NCBI GenBank assembly: GCA_946807835.1
Contig: OX327702.1
Span: 4,092,001-4,156,000 of the forward strand
DNA length: 64,000 nt
Source: Ailanthus altissimus
Taxonomy: Eukaryota > Streptophyta > Magnoliopsida > Sapindales > Simaroubaceae
Reading direction: 5' to 3'
In this document: in pieces, positions 37,223 to 49,316 of the stretch
How the letters are laid out: every line of letters starts with the position of its first letter
How positions within the stretch are numbered: position 1 is the first letter of the stretch
The notes under the pieces: generated by a model
Told to the model about the DNA's origin: nothing
The model's database searches: none
The model's input: the letters and a program-made list of their open reading frames with translations, nothing else
Position numbers and translations under genes: made by a program

Positions 37223-40200
37223 ATGAAGAATACTGAAATTTCCAATGAAGCATTTTTATTTTTCTTCCATTTTCTTTTTCTAATTGACTTTCACTTCCAA
37301 TTTTCCCATTGTGCCAAGCTTGGAAGCGAAACCGACAAACTCGCTTTGATCGCTTTCAAAAGTAAGGTAGCTGATGATCCCTTTGGAGCCTTGAGTACTT
37401 GGAACGATTCCCTCGACTTTTGCCAGTGGCAGGGCGTCAGTTGTGCCCCTAAACATCGAAGGGTCAGAGCACTAGATCTGCATGAACAAAATTTGACAGG
37501 TACCATTTCTCCTCACATAGGAAACTTAACATTCCTTAGAGTTATCAATCTTCAACAAAACTATTTTTATGGTCAACTCCCACAAGAATTTGGCCGCTTG
37601 TTTCGGCTACGATCCATCATATTCAATCGTAACATGTTTCAAGGAGAGATTCCTGTCAATCTTACTCGTTGTTCAGAACTCAGGATTCTCGACTTAGTCG
37701 TGAACAAACTTGTAGGAAATATTCCTTCTGAACTGGGCACTCTGTCAAAGTTACGAGGACTTGGACTTGCTAATAACAATCTAACTGGGTTTATCCCTCA
37801 GTCACTTTCAAACATCTCGGTTGTACAGCAGCTTTCTCTATCAGAGAACAGTCTCGGTGGCAACATCCCCGTGGAGCTCGGCCAGCTGAAGCGGCTAAAC
37901 AGGTTCCAAGTCTCTGTAAATTACTTAACAGGCTTCATTCCTATCCAACTCTTCAATATCTCCGATATGGATTACTTTGCAGTAACAGAAAACCAACTTG
38001 TCGGAGAAATTCCACCTCACATTGGATTTACACTTCCTAACGTCCGCATTCTTCTCATGGGGTCTAACATGTTTACCGGGAAATTACCTCATTCAATGTC
38101 TAATGCAACCAGACTTCAAAAGATATCTATTGGATTAAACTTTCTTACAGGGTCGGTACCTGAAAATTTAGGAAATTTGAAAAATCTGATTAGCCTCAAT
38201 TTTGCTAGAAATAACCTTGGAAGTGGAAAGGGTGATGACCTTAGTTTTCTCAATTCTTTGGTGAACTGTACCTACTTACAAGTACTCAGCCTAAGCATGA
38301 ATAATCTAAGTGGAATATTGCCCAATTCCACTGCAAATCTCTCATCCCATCTTACTTATTTATATATGTCAGCGAATCCGATATTTGGCACCATCCCAAC
38401 AGGCATTGGGAATCTAAAAAATTTGATTATAATTGCCTTTGAGGAGAATTTTCTTACAGGAAAAATTCCAACTTCTGTTGGAAATCTCCATAAATTACAA
38501 GTATTGTCTTTGTTTAGAAACAAATTTTCAGGAGAAATTCCTCCATCTCTTGGGAATTTAACTTTCTTGACAGAGCTCAGTTTACAACGAAACTCCTTAC
38601 AAGGAAGCTTACCTTCAGCTTTAGGAAACTGTCAGAGATTGCAAATATTGGATCTATCAGAAAACAATCTTTCTGGGATAATACCCACTGAAGTTATTGG
38701 TCTAACTTCATTATCAGGGTTGATGGACTTGTCTCGCAATCATTTAACTGGTCCCTTGCGAAAGGAAGTAGGCAACTTGAAAAATATTCGACTATTAAAC
38801 TTATCGGATAATAAGTTATCAGGTGAAATTCCAAGCTCGCTTGCAGGTTGTGTTAGCCTTGAAAGCCTATGTTTGAGTCGTAATTCCTTTCGAGGGCCTA
38901 TCCCCCCATCTTTGGGTTCTTTAAAAGGTCTTCAAGAGCTTGATCTTTCACTTAACAACTTTTCAGGGAAAATCCCAAATTTTCTCGATAAGTTTCTCTT
39001 TCTGCAAAGCTTGAATCTTTCCTTCAACAATTTAGAGGGAGAGGTACCAAAAGAAGGGATCTTTAAGAATGCAAGTGCAATTTCAATCATAGGAAACGAT
39101 AAACTTTGTGGTGCAATCCCAGAATTGCATTTACACAGTTGTCAATCCAGGGCTTCCAGGAATTTTTGGCAAGAACGCACTTTCAAAATCTTGACAGTTT
39201 CCTTGTCTATTTGTTTACTTTCACTATGTGCAATAGTAATACTCTGTCGGCAGATGAGGAAAAGAAGAAGTGACTCTTTGATTAATCCTCCTATGTCTAT
39301 GGGGGATATGCATTTGAGGATTTCTTATGCAGAGCTCCTAAACGTTACAGATGGATTCTCCTCTACCAATTTAATAGGCACTGGTGGCTATGGTTTCGTG
39401 TACAAAGGCAGTCTCGGCCCGGAAGAAACAGCCGTTGCAGTGAAAGTGCTAGATCTTCAACAAAGGGGAGCTTCAAAAAGCTTCATAGCTGAGTGTGAAG
39501 CCTTGAGGAGCATCCGACATCGTAATCTTGTAAAAATAATCACCTCTTGCTCAAGTGTGGATGCCGAAGGCAATGAGTTCAAGGCTTTAGTTTATGAGTT
39601 CATGCCTAATGGGAGTTTAGAGAAGTGGTTACATCATAAACAAGATGAGCAGAATCAGAGGGCAAACTTGAAATTGATGCAAAGGCTGTGCATAGCCATT
39701 GATATAGCTAATGCATTGGAGTATCTTCATTATGGGTGCCACACACAAATTGTTCATTGTGATCTTAAGTCGAGCAACGTTTTACTCGACAATGAAATGG
39801 TTGCCCATGTTGCTGATTTTGGGTTGGCAAGGCTCCTTCATGATAATACTCCAGATCAAACCAGCACAAGCAGGGTAAAAGGATCTATTGGTTATTTAGC
39901 TCCAGGTAACATCAATCTCATTTCATACTGATTTTCAAGGCTGCATTTATTCTTAAAGAATTTTAAGAAATAAGAAAGGGAAAACATTTTAATATATCTT
40001 CATTTTAGTCAATTTTAAGCATCCTTTTGAAATCGTCTTCACAAGAATAAAACCAGTTGTGTCGAAACATTTTTATTTTTATTTTTTCCAATTAAGGTCT
40101 TATAAAATGTTCATGGCTAAGGAGAAATGCTTAATGCACAGAGTATGGCGCGTCCGGTGAGGTTTCAACATATGGAGATGTGTACAGTTTTGGCATCCTA

Positions 40201-40527
40201 TTGTTGGAAATGTTCACTGACAGGAGACCAACTGATGACATGTTTAAGGAAGGCCTTAATCTTCACAGCTTTGCAAAGACGGCTCTTCCAGATCAAGTTC
40301 CTGAAATAATCGACCCAACCATGCTTGAAGAATCACTTGAAATGCAAGATGACATTGTCAAGGAATTGCGACCAGCGTTGAGAACCAAAATTCAAAAGAC
40401 CTTTGTGTCAATATTGAGGGTAGGAGTCCTGTGCTCGGAAGAATTGCCGAGGGACAGAATGCAGATCAAAGATGCCATCAAGGAATTGCAAGAAGCCCAA
40501 AAAATGATCCAGGCATTCAGATCATAA
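37223..40527 (+). CDS. LRR receptor-like protein kinase, non-RD, subfamily XII type (two exons, 1022 aa)
   Basis: A plasma-membrane receptor kinase, likely perceiving an extracellular ligand. Exon 1 is 37223-39905, exon 2 is 40142-40527; the intron 39906-40141 (GT-AG, 236 bp) interrupts the Glu codon of the A-P-E motif, a conserved position in this subfamily. Domains: signal peptide (about residues 1-30), LRR N-terminal cap with WNDS and FCQWQGVSC (about 60-76), roughly 20 plant LRRs to about 620, transmembrane segment about 655-675, then kinase with G719-T-G-G-Y-G, Lys741, H-C-D (Asp847), and D865-F-G. The H-C-D loop lacks the Arg, so it is a non-RD kinase, the class of Xa21, EFR and FLS2, typical of immune receptors; immune function is inference. 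No stop or frameshift was seen. Confidence 0.95.
39906..40141 (+). other. Intron of the LRR receptor kinase
   Basis: The donor is CCAG|GTAACA and the acceptor GCACAG|AG. Joining restores P-E-Y-G-A-S-G, the usual continuation of subdomain VIII, and the summed exon length (3069) is divisible by three. Without splicing, translation would end at 39931. Confidence 0.93.
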
Positions 40528-42106
40528 GAGAAGTTCCATTGTTTTTACATGGTTAGCAGTTTTGTAAAAGGGCTTCAACAAAGTGTTGAAGACCCTGGAA
40601 ACAAAAGTTGGCGTGTTTCATTTGTCTTTAATAAGATCCAGATTAGGCATTTTGCTTCTAAGGTTGGAAATGACTTGATAAATGTTTATTATTGATTGGG
40701 TCTAGCAAGGCTGCAATGTTTGTTATGTGTTGCCCTAACTCACAGCATCATACTTCGTTACTTCTAGCAGTGCTAATTTGTCAATTATTCGGCATTTGAT
40801 TCATAAATTGAAAAAAGTCTGGCATACTTCGGGAGCATGTTGCTCCTTCCACTTACTGCATGCATGTACCAGTTGGGTTTTCATAATTAGTTGGCTTGTA
40901 CACATGACATACACGGAGTGGAGGAAGCATCATGCACTTAGAGTATGCTAGACCTCAATAGAAATAACAGATTTTTGAGTAATTTTATTCTTTTCTCTCT
41001 TTTTTTTCTTTTGTTTAGTAGCCGTCACAAGTTTAAGGCCAAATGAATTTAGAAACTTTGGTACTTAAGTGTGCCATTTGTGATTCTTGCGGCAGCAAAA
41101 GAATTATAAGTCATGTAATGGTTTGTGATCAACAACTTGTAATGGTATATATCATAATCATATGTCTTTTTTAATATTTGTCAATTATTAAGTGTGCTCA
41201 CTAATATTCATAATTATTAAAAATCATCTCTTTTTTTAATTTGAAAAGTTTTACCTAATACATATCTTATATAGATCAAACGAAAAATATACTGTGAACA
41301 TGATTATGCCATATAATAACAAAAATGTAATATAAAAAAATATTTATTTTTATTAGAAACATTACAAAAGAATATCTTGACATAAAGTTTATAATATATA
41401 TTGAAAATCAATGGTAAATTTGAAAATAAATTAAAAATTGTTAACATATAATATAAACAAGTTCAAAGGTCTTTTGTGAGTTTTAGTTTAATGAGTAAAA
41501 TCCTCCTCCGTGGATCAAGAGATTTGGAGTTTAATTTAAATATGAATTCAATTTATTTAATGAATAAATTATACAGTATGAAATAATTAACCTATTTAAT
41601 AAATAGGTCATATCGAATTCCTATATATAAACATACACGATTTTATTTGTTTATACGATTAAATATGATTCAATTCATTTATATAATTATATATGATTTA
41701 ATTTGTGTACACACTTATTATTTTAAAATGATAAAAGCACATTATTTGGATTATTAAAAGGTGACACGAATTGGACCTTTTAATAATTGTGTCATTTTTC
41801 TCAATACAAATTCTATTATTCTCTAAACAAATTTGTGTCTTAAATAAATTGAAATAATTCGAGTATTTAAACAATAACGAGTCATAAATGAATTACCGAA
41901 TCAAAATACTCAAAAACCAAATTTGAAATGATTATTAAAAGAATTACACAAATTCAATTCATCTAATAATTATATTATTTTTGTCAATTCAAATTTGATT
42001 AATTTTCATATAAATTTGTATCTTAAATAAATTGATTTAATTTAATTATTCAAATAATAACACGTTTTAAGCGAATTGGCAAATTAAAATGCAATAGAAG
42101 TTTTAT
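40528..42106. other. 3' UTR of receptor kinase, then AT-rich intergenic DNA
   Basis: The first 150-200 bp are probably the 3' UTR, since a similar stretch follows the pseudogene at 42.4 kb. The rest, especially 41200-42100, is very AT-rich with words such as GACACGAATTGGA and no coding potential. Confidence 0.5.
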
Positions 42107-42440
42107 ATGTCATTAAATCAGATATTTGGTGCCATCTCAACAGCAACTTCGAACCTGAAAATTTTGATCTTGTCGGCCATCGAGGATAACCTTCTCACAG
42201 GAAAAATCAAAATTCTGTTGCTTATCTCCAGAAATACAAGTATTGCGCAAACAAAATTTCAGGAGAAATTCTTTCATCTCTGGGAATTTAACTTTCTTAA
42301 CAGAGCAGAAGCTCGAACAATTTATTTTAGAATCAGAATATAAGACAATTATAACTTTTTTGAAAGTGCTTCAACCAAGAATCAAAGATTCTATAAGCTC
42401 AAGCTAAGGCATGTTTCATTGGTCTTTAATATAATCCAGT
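42107..42440 (+). pseudogene. LRR receptor kinase fragment (partial duplicate, no kinase)
   Basis: 42107-42310 is homologous to 38370-38590 of the intact receptor (shared blocks GATATTTGG, CTCACAGGAAAAAT, TTTCAGGAGAAATTC, GGGAATTTAACTTTCTT), covering about two or three LRRs, with indels that break the frame. 42400-42440 then resembles the receptor's 3' UTR near 40613-40650 (TGTTTCATT, GTCTTTAATA, ATCCAG). The remaining LRRs, transmembrane and kinase regions are missing between these parts, so it is an internally deleted copy. Confidence 0.82.
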
Positions 42441-42620
42441 GTAATATACTAAAGATGTTCTTTACAAGAAGCATTTACTTAAATTAGAGTAAATGTTTGT
42501 GTTTTCTAAAGAAGAGTATTAAAATCAGTCATTATTTTTGAATTAATTCATTTTTTAATTCATTTATTCTGTTAATAGAATTATAGTATATGTAAAATAT
42601 TAAAATATAAGGATGATAAT

Positions 42621-43444
42621 TCAAGCTCTTGATTTTTGGGAATTTCGAGAATTTACTTTTGCGCTCTTGAATCTTCGAGATATTTTTGAGAATGACATTC
42701 TATCAACGTTGGAATGATTCCAAGAACGTCTCTTAGGGAAAAGGCCATTCTTCTACAAAGAAAAATACTCTAAAGCTCAAGTCAATAAAAGGAAGAGAAA
42801 TTGAGTGCTATGTATGTAGGAGTGTTTACCAAGTAAGCAAGAGGTTGCTGTTTTCTATGTGTGCGTGCTTTCAAAGATTACTTAAAAGATCTTAAGAGTG
42901 CTTTGGATTCCTAACTATGCTTTCTTATCTATTTTTTTAAATGAATGTAAAAATATAATGCGTGCCTTTTTATAGTGCAAAGTGGCAAAGTTTAATTTAT
43001 ATGATTTATAATAAAGTTGAAGTTTTATCATAATATAATAGAGTTATCATGTTACACAATGAAGTTTTAACCGGTATGCGACAATTATAATCTTAATCGA
43101 ATAAACTAATTCGGTAAAAGAAATTTGTACAGAAAAAGTATTCAAACTTAAATCAAGTTCTCTGTCTGTTTCCTTATGGGAAACATTAAGGAAGCTTGAG
43201 TTCGATTAGAACTTCAATTTTGGAGTTGGGTTCAAACTCTTCTTTTGAAGGTTATTCGATAATCACGATTTTAGTAGGTTTGTATCTTGGTCTGACAATT
43301 TTTTAGCCTTATCAATTCCTTTGTCAACATTGCTGTTAGTTTTAGACTCTCCTTTTTGGGCTTCTGATTAAGCTTTTTCTCTCTTTTAAGTGACTCTTTA
43401 ATTAAATTTAAGCTATGTTGGTTTGTGTAGTTATAAGCCTAACA
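42621..43444 (-). repeat. Element F 3' LTR (824 bp)
   Basis: Collinear with 59579-60405. Shared blocks include GAATTTAC, CTTGAATCTTCGAG, CCTACAAAGAAAAA-type words and the end TTATAAGCCTAACA. The expected TG start reads TC here and TA in the other LTR, consistent with decay of one original TG. Confidence 0.88.
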
Positions 43445-43679
43445 AATGCCTCTTTATAAGTGAAGGAGTGTATTGTCTTTTCTGGTGGGAAAACCCTTTA
43501 GATGCACTTCTTCAATAAAATAGTTTCCAAACCAATTAATAAAACAGTTTCCAAACTATACTAGCTGACCCTTTATGACGTTTGCCAAACCTATAATCTC
43601 ATCTGCCCTAAACAAAATTACTTTTTGCTACTAAAGGCTTAGAGGAAGCTCTTTGAGGATTTTGAAAGGAAGTGCGCTG

Positions 43680-44236
43680 ATTTTGAAGAGAGCATAGTTG
43701 TCATCAGTGGGAAGTGGAAGAACCCATCACTTCTCTTTGAAGTTAACACCTTCTTCGGGGTATATGACTAGAGGACTACGTTTTCTCTTCCTTCAATCCA
43801 AGGGAGGGAGTGTTTTCAATTTTTTTTTTGGAACTATCCCATCGACCACATGCAACTCCACAAGCCTGAGGTGTTGCAGAAGTTTTAGAATCCATTCAGG
43901 GTTCATTTTTTGCCTTGCGCCCTTACTTCAGACGATGACGTATGGACCTTTACTCTACCTGACCTGAGTATCAAAATTGGAACGCCAACATTCGACGCTG
44001 TGGTATTTCATCACAGGATAACTTGGTTGAAGTTTCTCCTCGAAGGGGATTTCTTTGTTGAGGGAGCACTGAGAGATGAGGACATTTATGTCTCTCAATC
44101 TTACCGCAAAGTTTTTCTTGACATCAGCAAGTCCTACTCAGTTTTGGCACTTTGTGTTTTCCAGATTCGTTTTTCTAACATCTTTGCTCTCTTTGACAGC
44201 GCCTTGTGTGAAATCCATCCGGATGTCTCATGAAGG
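43680..44236 (+). pseudogene. Antisense extra ORF of element F, N-terminal part
   Basis: On the strand opposite to F gag-pol, a frame runs with minor breaks through about 43690-44233, including LPDLSIKIGTPTFDAVVFHH and a conserved-looking hydrophobic tail. It is not a recognised enzyme. Its place, between integrase and 3' LTR, and its orientation match the antisense ORFs reported for Tat-lineage gypsy elements. Copia E inserted just downstream and separates it from its C-terminal part. Confidence 0.6.
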
Positions 44237-44363
44237 AGAGGTCTTAGATTTATAGTGTCAGACCACCTCATATAGGCTAGTCAGAGCTCGGGTACTGGTG
44301 CTGGGTCTGTTCCTCACAAATAATTGTTTATTTCTATTCAGACGGGTAATTCTGGGTCAGTTC

Positions 44364-44781
44364 TGTTGGATCATAAACTTGATCCATTATGGGAGCCTAA
44401 ACCCAAAATCAATCAAATTGGAGTCCAAGTCCATAATCAAGGTCCAAAACTACTAACCTTCTACCTAGAATCTTCTAGGGTGTGGTAATTAAGCATGTGA
44501 ATAATTTAGAAGGATAGAGAAGAATGAAGAAGAATGAGGTGTATGGTTATTGTAATTTTGGATTAATTTATTTGTGTGGTGTAGGATTGTTCTTAAGTAG
44601 TATAAATACCCCTCCCCATTTTAGTTTAAGCAATCAAGAAAAATTAAGAGCTTCTAAGTGAGTGAAGAAGCAAACTCTAATAAGAGTGAGTTGTAGTATC
44701 TTGTTTTTGAGTGAGAATGCTCTTGTAATATTTGTTTGAGTTTGAATAAAAGTTGTTTGTGTGAGTGTTTCATTTCCAACA
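44364..44781 (+). repeat. Element E 5' LTR (418 bp)
   Basis: TGTTGGATC to TTCCAACA. It contains TATA box TATAAATA at 44601-44608 and polyadenylation signal AATAAA at 44745-44750, in the order expected for U3-R-U5. Confidence 0.95.
44601..44608 (+). promoter_or_regulatory. TATA box of element E LTR promoter
   Basis: TATAAATA followed by CCCCTCCCC, repeated at 49541-49548 in the other LTR. Transcription would start about 30 bp downstream. Confidence 0.8.
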
Positions 44782-44784
44782 AAG

Positions 44785-44796
44785 TGGTATCAGAGC
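44785..44796 (+). other. Element E primer-binding site
   Basis: TGGTATCAGAGC, complementary to initiator tRNA-Met, begins three bases after the 5' LTR. Confidence 0.95.
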
Positions 44797-44930
44797 AAGT
44801 TGGAAAGTATACACTATTGCATATCAAATCGAAGGTCTCGACGAGAGGAATCCGACGCCACCAAAATCTCCCCAATCTGAGTTCGGACGCGCCTCAACGT
44901 GCCGCCGGAAGACTGCTGCCAAAAAATTGA

Positions 44931-45122
44931 GTTGACTCATCGAGTTGACTCATCGAGTTAAGCCGAGTTGGAGCATTGACCGAGCTGCCAAGCCGAGTTG
45001 ACCGAGCCATAAGCCTCTTGACCGAGCCGTCCAAGCGAGTTGACTGAGCCGTCAAAATCATTGACCGTTGACCAGGTTAGGGTTGACTTTGACCGTTGAC
45101 CGAAAAATTGAAAATTTTGACC
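44931..45122 (+). repeat. Array of TTGAC[C/T] words in element E leader
   Basis: About twelve TTGACC or TTGACT hexamers occur in under 200 bp, mostly within GTTGACCGAG-like units, between PBS and gag. TTGAC[C/T] is the core of the plant W-box bound by WRKY factors, but whether these sites act in transcription, as RNA structure, or not at all is unknown. Confidence 0.75.
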
Positions 45123-45201
45123 AGGTCCCTCCCAAGGTTTTTCGGCGTTCCGGATTCATCCGTGCAATCGAATTTTGTAAATTCTCATTATATTGAGAGA
45201 T

Positions 45202-48200
45202 ATGGCAAATGATATGGCACCATTCCAAGTTCCGACACTCAACAACAACAACTACGACAACTGGAGTATCAAAATGAAGGCACTTCTTGGATCACAAGAT
45301 GTGTGGGATATCATAGAGAAAGGCTATAACGAGCCTGCGGATGATGCTGCTTTTGCTGCTCTTACACCAGATCAAAAAACAACTTTGAAGGATTCAAGAA
45401 AGAGAGACAAGAAGGCTCTCTATCTCATCTATCAAGCATTAGATGATGATGGCTTTGAAAAGATTTCGAGTGCAAGCTCTAGCAAAGAAGCGTGGGAGAA
45501 GCTGCAAACCTCTTACAAAGGATCTGAGCAAGTGAAGAAGGTCCGTCTCCAAACATTAAGAGGTGAATTCGAATCCTTACACATGAAAGTATCTGAGTCT
45601 ATTTCGGATTATTTCTCAAGAGTAGTACCTGTTTCTAATCAATTAAAAAGAAATGGTGAAAACTTAGAAGATGTGAGGATAATAGAGAAGATACTCCGTT
45701 CGTTGGATCTCAAATTTGAGCACATCGTCGTGACGATTGAAGAAACTAAAGATTTAGAAGAAATGACAATCGAGCAACTCCAAGGATCATTGCAAGCATA
45801 CGAAGAGAAGCATAAGAAGAAGCATGGGTTTACTGAGCAACTCCTCAAGCTACAACTCAAGGATATGTATGAAAGCCAAAGCAATGATAGAAACCAACGT
45901 GGTCGAGGCAGAGGTAGAGGCCGTGGACGAGGTGGAAGTCGCGGTCATGGACGAGGCTGGAATTACAACAACAACAATTTCAACAACTATGAGAAAGGAG
46001 AAAGCTCAACACGAGGCCGTGGAAGAATCAATCTGAACTCAAGGTATGAAAAATCTCAAGTTCGATGTTATAATTGTCAGAAGTTTGGGCATTATGCTTC
46101 AGAATGTAGAGCTCCCAACAACAAAATTGAGGAGAAGGCCAACTACATAGAGGAGAAGACAGATGGCAAAGAAACTATTCTTCTAGCACGAAAGGAAACT
46201 GATGGTGGCCAAGCAAATTCCTGGTATCTTGACAGTGGTGCAAGCAATTACATGTGTGGAAGGAAAGACATGTTCGTGGAGCTAGACGAGTCAGTAAGCG
46301 AAAATGTTTCGTTTGGAGATGATTCCACAGTAGCAGTGAAAGGGAGAGGTAACATCCTTATCCGTTTGAAAGATGTGAGACATTAGTTTATTTCCAATGT
46401 CTACTATGTGCCCAATATGAAAAGTAACATCTTGAGTTTAGGACAACTGTTAGAGAAAGGTTATGATATTCATATGAAGGATTATAATCTTTCTATAAAA
46501 GATGATAAGAATAACTTCATTGCTAAAGTGCCGATGTCAAAGAATAGAATGTTCTTGATCAACATACAAAACGATGTTGCAAAGTGCCTGAAAGCTTGCT
46601 ACAAAGATGCATCATGGCTTTGGCATCTTCGATTTGGGCATCTCAATTTTAGAGGTCTAGAGCTGCTATCTAAGAAGGAGATGGTGAAGGGACTACCTCG
46701 CATCAACCATCCTGACCAGCTTTGTGAAGGGTGTCTAGTCGGGAAATAATTCAGGAAAAGCTTTCCAAAGGAGTCAAAGACAAGAGCCAAGAAACCACTC
46801 GAGCTCATCCATACCGATGTGTGTGGACCAATCAAGCCAAGCTCTCTCGGTAACAGTAACTATTTTCTTTTCTTCATTGATGATTTTTCAAGAAAAACCT
46901 GGGTATATTTCTTGAAACAGAAGTCAGAAGTTTTTGAAGTCTTTAAGAAGTTCAAAGCAGCAGTGGAGAGAGAAAGCGGTAGAAAGATCAAAGCCATGAG
47001 ATCCGATCGAGGTGGAGAATTTACTTCCAGGGAGTTTCAAGAGTTCTGTGAAGCAAATGGAATTCGTCGACCAATGACAGTTCCTAGATCCCCCCAACAA
47101 AATGGCGTGGCAAAAAGAAAGAATAGAACAATCCTCGACATGGCACGAAGCATGCTCAAAAACAAGAAACTACCCAAGGAATTTTGGGCGGAAGCAGTAG
47201 CGTGTGCAGTCTACTTGTCAAACCGATCTCCAACAAGAAGTGTATGGGGAAAGACACCGCAAGAGGCATGGAGTGGAAGAAAGCCTGGCATTTCCCACCT
47301 GAGAATCTTTGGAAGTATAGCCCATGTTCATGTACCGGACGAGAGAAGAACGAAGCTTGATGATAAAAGTGAGAGTTTTATCTTCATCGGCTATGATACT
47401 AATTCAAAGGGCTACAAGCTGTACAATCCAGACAATAAGAAGATTGTGATTAGTCGAGATGTGGTCTTCAACGAAGAAGAAGAATGGGATTTTAACTCTC
47501 ATGCAGGTGACTTCAATTTCTTTCCTCAGTTTGAAGAAGATGAGCAGACAACGAGGGAACAACTAGGACCTCAACAAGAACTTGAAACTCCACCCACTTC
47601 ACCAACATCAACCACTCAAGGAGACTCATCACCTTCGTCATCGTCAAGTGGGAGTCAAAGTGAAAGAGTTGTGCAACGTACAAGAAGCCTTAGAGATCTC
47701 TATGAGGTAACTGAACGACAAGATAATCTTACATTATTTTGTCTGTTTGTCGATTGTGAACCAGTGAGCTTTCAAGAAGCAGTACGAGAGAAGAAGTGGA
47801 GAGATGCGATGGACAAAGAAATCAAGGCCATCGAGAAGAATGACACATGGGAACTCACTTCACTTCCCAAAGGACATAAGGCGATAGGTGTCAAATGGGT
47901 GTACAAAACAAAGCAAAACGCCAAAGGAGAGATTGAAAGGCACAAGGCGAGGCTAGTTGCTAAAGGCTATAGTCAAAAGGTTGGAATTGACTATGATGAG
48001 GTATTTGCTCCTGTTGCTCGATTAGAGACTATTAGACTAATCATTTCTTTGGCAGCTCAAAACAAGTGGAAGATACAGCAAATGGATGTAAAGTCTGCCT
48101 TCCTAAATGGAGTTCTTGAAGAGGAAGTCTACATTCAGCAACCATCAGGCTACGAAGTCAAAGGCCACGAAGACAAGGTGTTGAAGTTGAAGAAGGCTCT

Positions 48201-49316
48201 TTACGGGCTAAAACAAGCACCAAGGGCATGGAATAGCCGAATCGACAAGTACTTCCAAGAGAATGGCTTCAACAAATATCCCTACGAGCACGCTCTATAT
48301 ATCAAGATCAAAGATGAAGATATTTTGATCGTGTGCCTCTACGTGGACGATTTGATCTTCACTGGAAGCAACCCAAGCATGTTCAATGAATTCAAGGAAG
48401 TGATGACGAAAGAATTCGAGATGACAGACATGGGGCTCATGGCATACTACCTTGACATTGAAGTTAAGCAACAAAAGGATGGAATTTTCATTTCACAAGA
48501 AAGCTATGCAAAGGAGATCCTGAAGAAGTTCAAGATGGAGAATTGTAAGCCGATAAGTACACCGACGGAATACGGGATCAAGATGTCCAAACATGAAGAA
48601 GGCGAAAGTGTAGATCCAACATTCTTCAAAAGTTTGGTAGGAAGTCTACGCTATCTAACTTGCACGAGGCCCGATATTCTTTACGCAGTTGGATTGGTCA
48701 GTCGCTACATGGAATCTCCAACAACCACTCATTTTAAAGCCGCAAAGAGAATTCTTCGCTATCTGAAAGGTACAATTGACTTTGGCTTGTTCTATTCAGT
48801 TTCTAATGATTACAAGCTTGTTGGATATAGCGATAGTGATTGGGGTGGAGACATAGATAATCGAAGGAGCACTACTGGATTCGTATTTTTCATGGGAGAT
48901 ACTGCTTTCACATGGATGTCAAAGAAACAACCGATTGTCACATTGTCACATTATCCACTTGTGAAGCGGAATATGTTGCTGCTACCTCATGCGTTTGTTA
49001 TGCAATTTGGCTTAGAAATCTATTGAAGGAGATAGGCTTGATACAAGAAAAGCCTACCAAGGTTTGTGTCGACAACAAGTCAGCCATTGCCTTAGCCAAG
49101 AATTCGGTATTCCATGATCGAAGCAAACACATCGATATTCGCTACCACTATATAAGGGAGTGTGTTGCAAGAAAGGATGTGCAAGTTGAATATGTGAAGT
49201 CACAAGATCAAGTTGCCGATATTTTTACCAAACCACTGACAAGTGAAGACTTCATAAGATTAAGGAACTTACTAGGGGTCACAAGATCAAGTTTAAGGGG
49301 GGGTGTTGGATCATAA
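45202..49316 (+). pseudogene. Element E gag-pol, nearly intact with three disabling changes
   Basis: I start at ATG 45202 (MANDMAPF). In order: gag UBN2 domain with NYDNWSIKMKALLG; an Arg-Gly rich stretch; CCHC knuckle CYNCQKFGHYASEC; protease WYLDSGASNYMC; integrase zinc site and core with HTDVCGP, SDRGGEF and QQNGVAKRKNRT; reverse transcriptase with VCLYVDDLIF; RNase H with YSDSDW and CEAEYVAATS. Disabling changes: stop TAG at 46384-46386 just after the protease, stop TAA at 46747-46749 in the integrase zinc region, and a tandem 8-bp duplication at 48934-48949 that shifts the frame in RNase H. In the integrase motif the catalytic Glu of NGVAERKNRT-type sequences is Lys, which alone should abolish integration. 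The final stop lies inside the 3' LTR (49314-49316). Confidence 0.93.
49289..49303 (+). other. Element E polypurine tract
   Basis: AAGTTTAAGGGGGG-type purine run ending directly at the 3' LTR. It primes plus-strand DNA. Confidence 0.85.

Noticed and set aside
39906..39931. Receptor kinase ending at the first stop (902 codons)
   Set aside because: This would truncate the kinase in subdomain VIII; GT-AG splicing to 40142 restores the conserved continuation.
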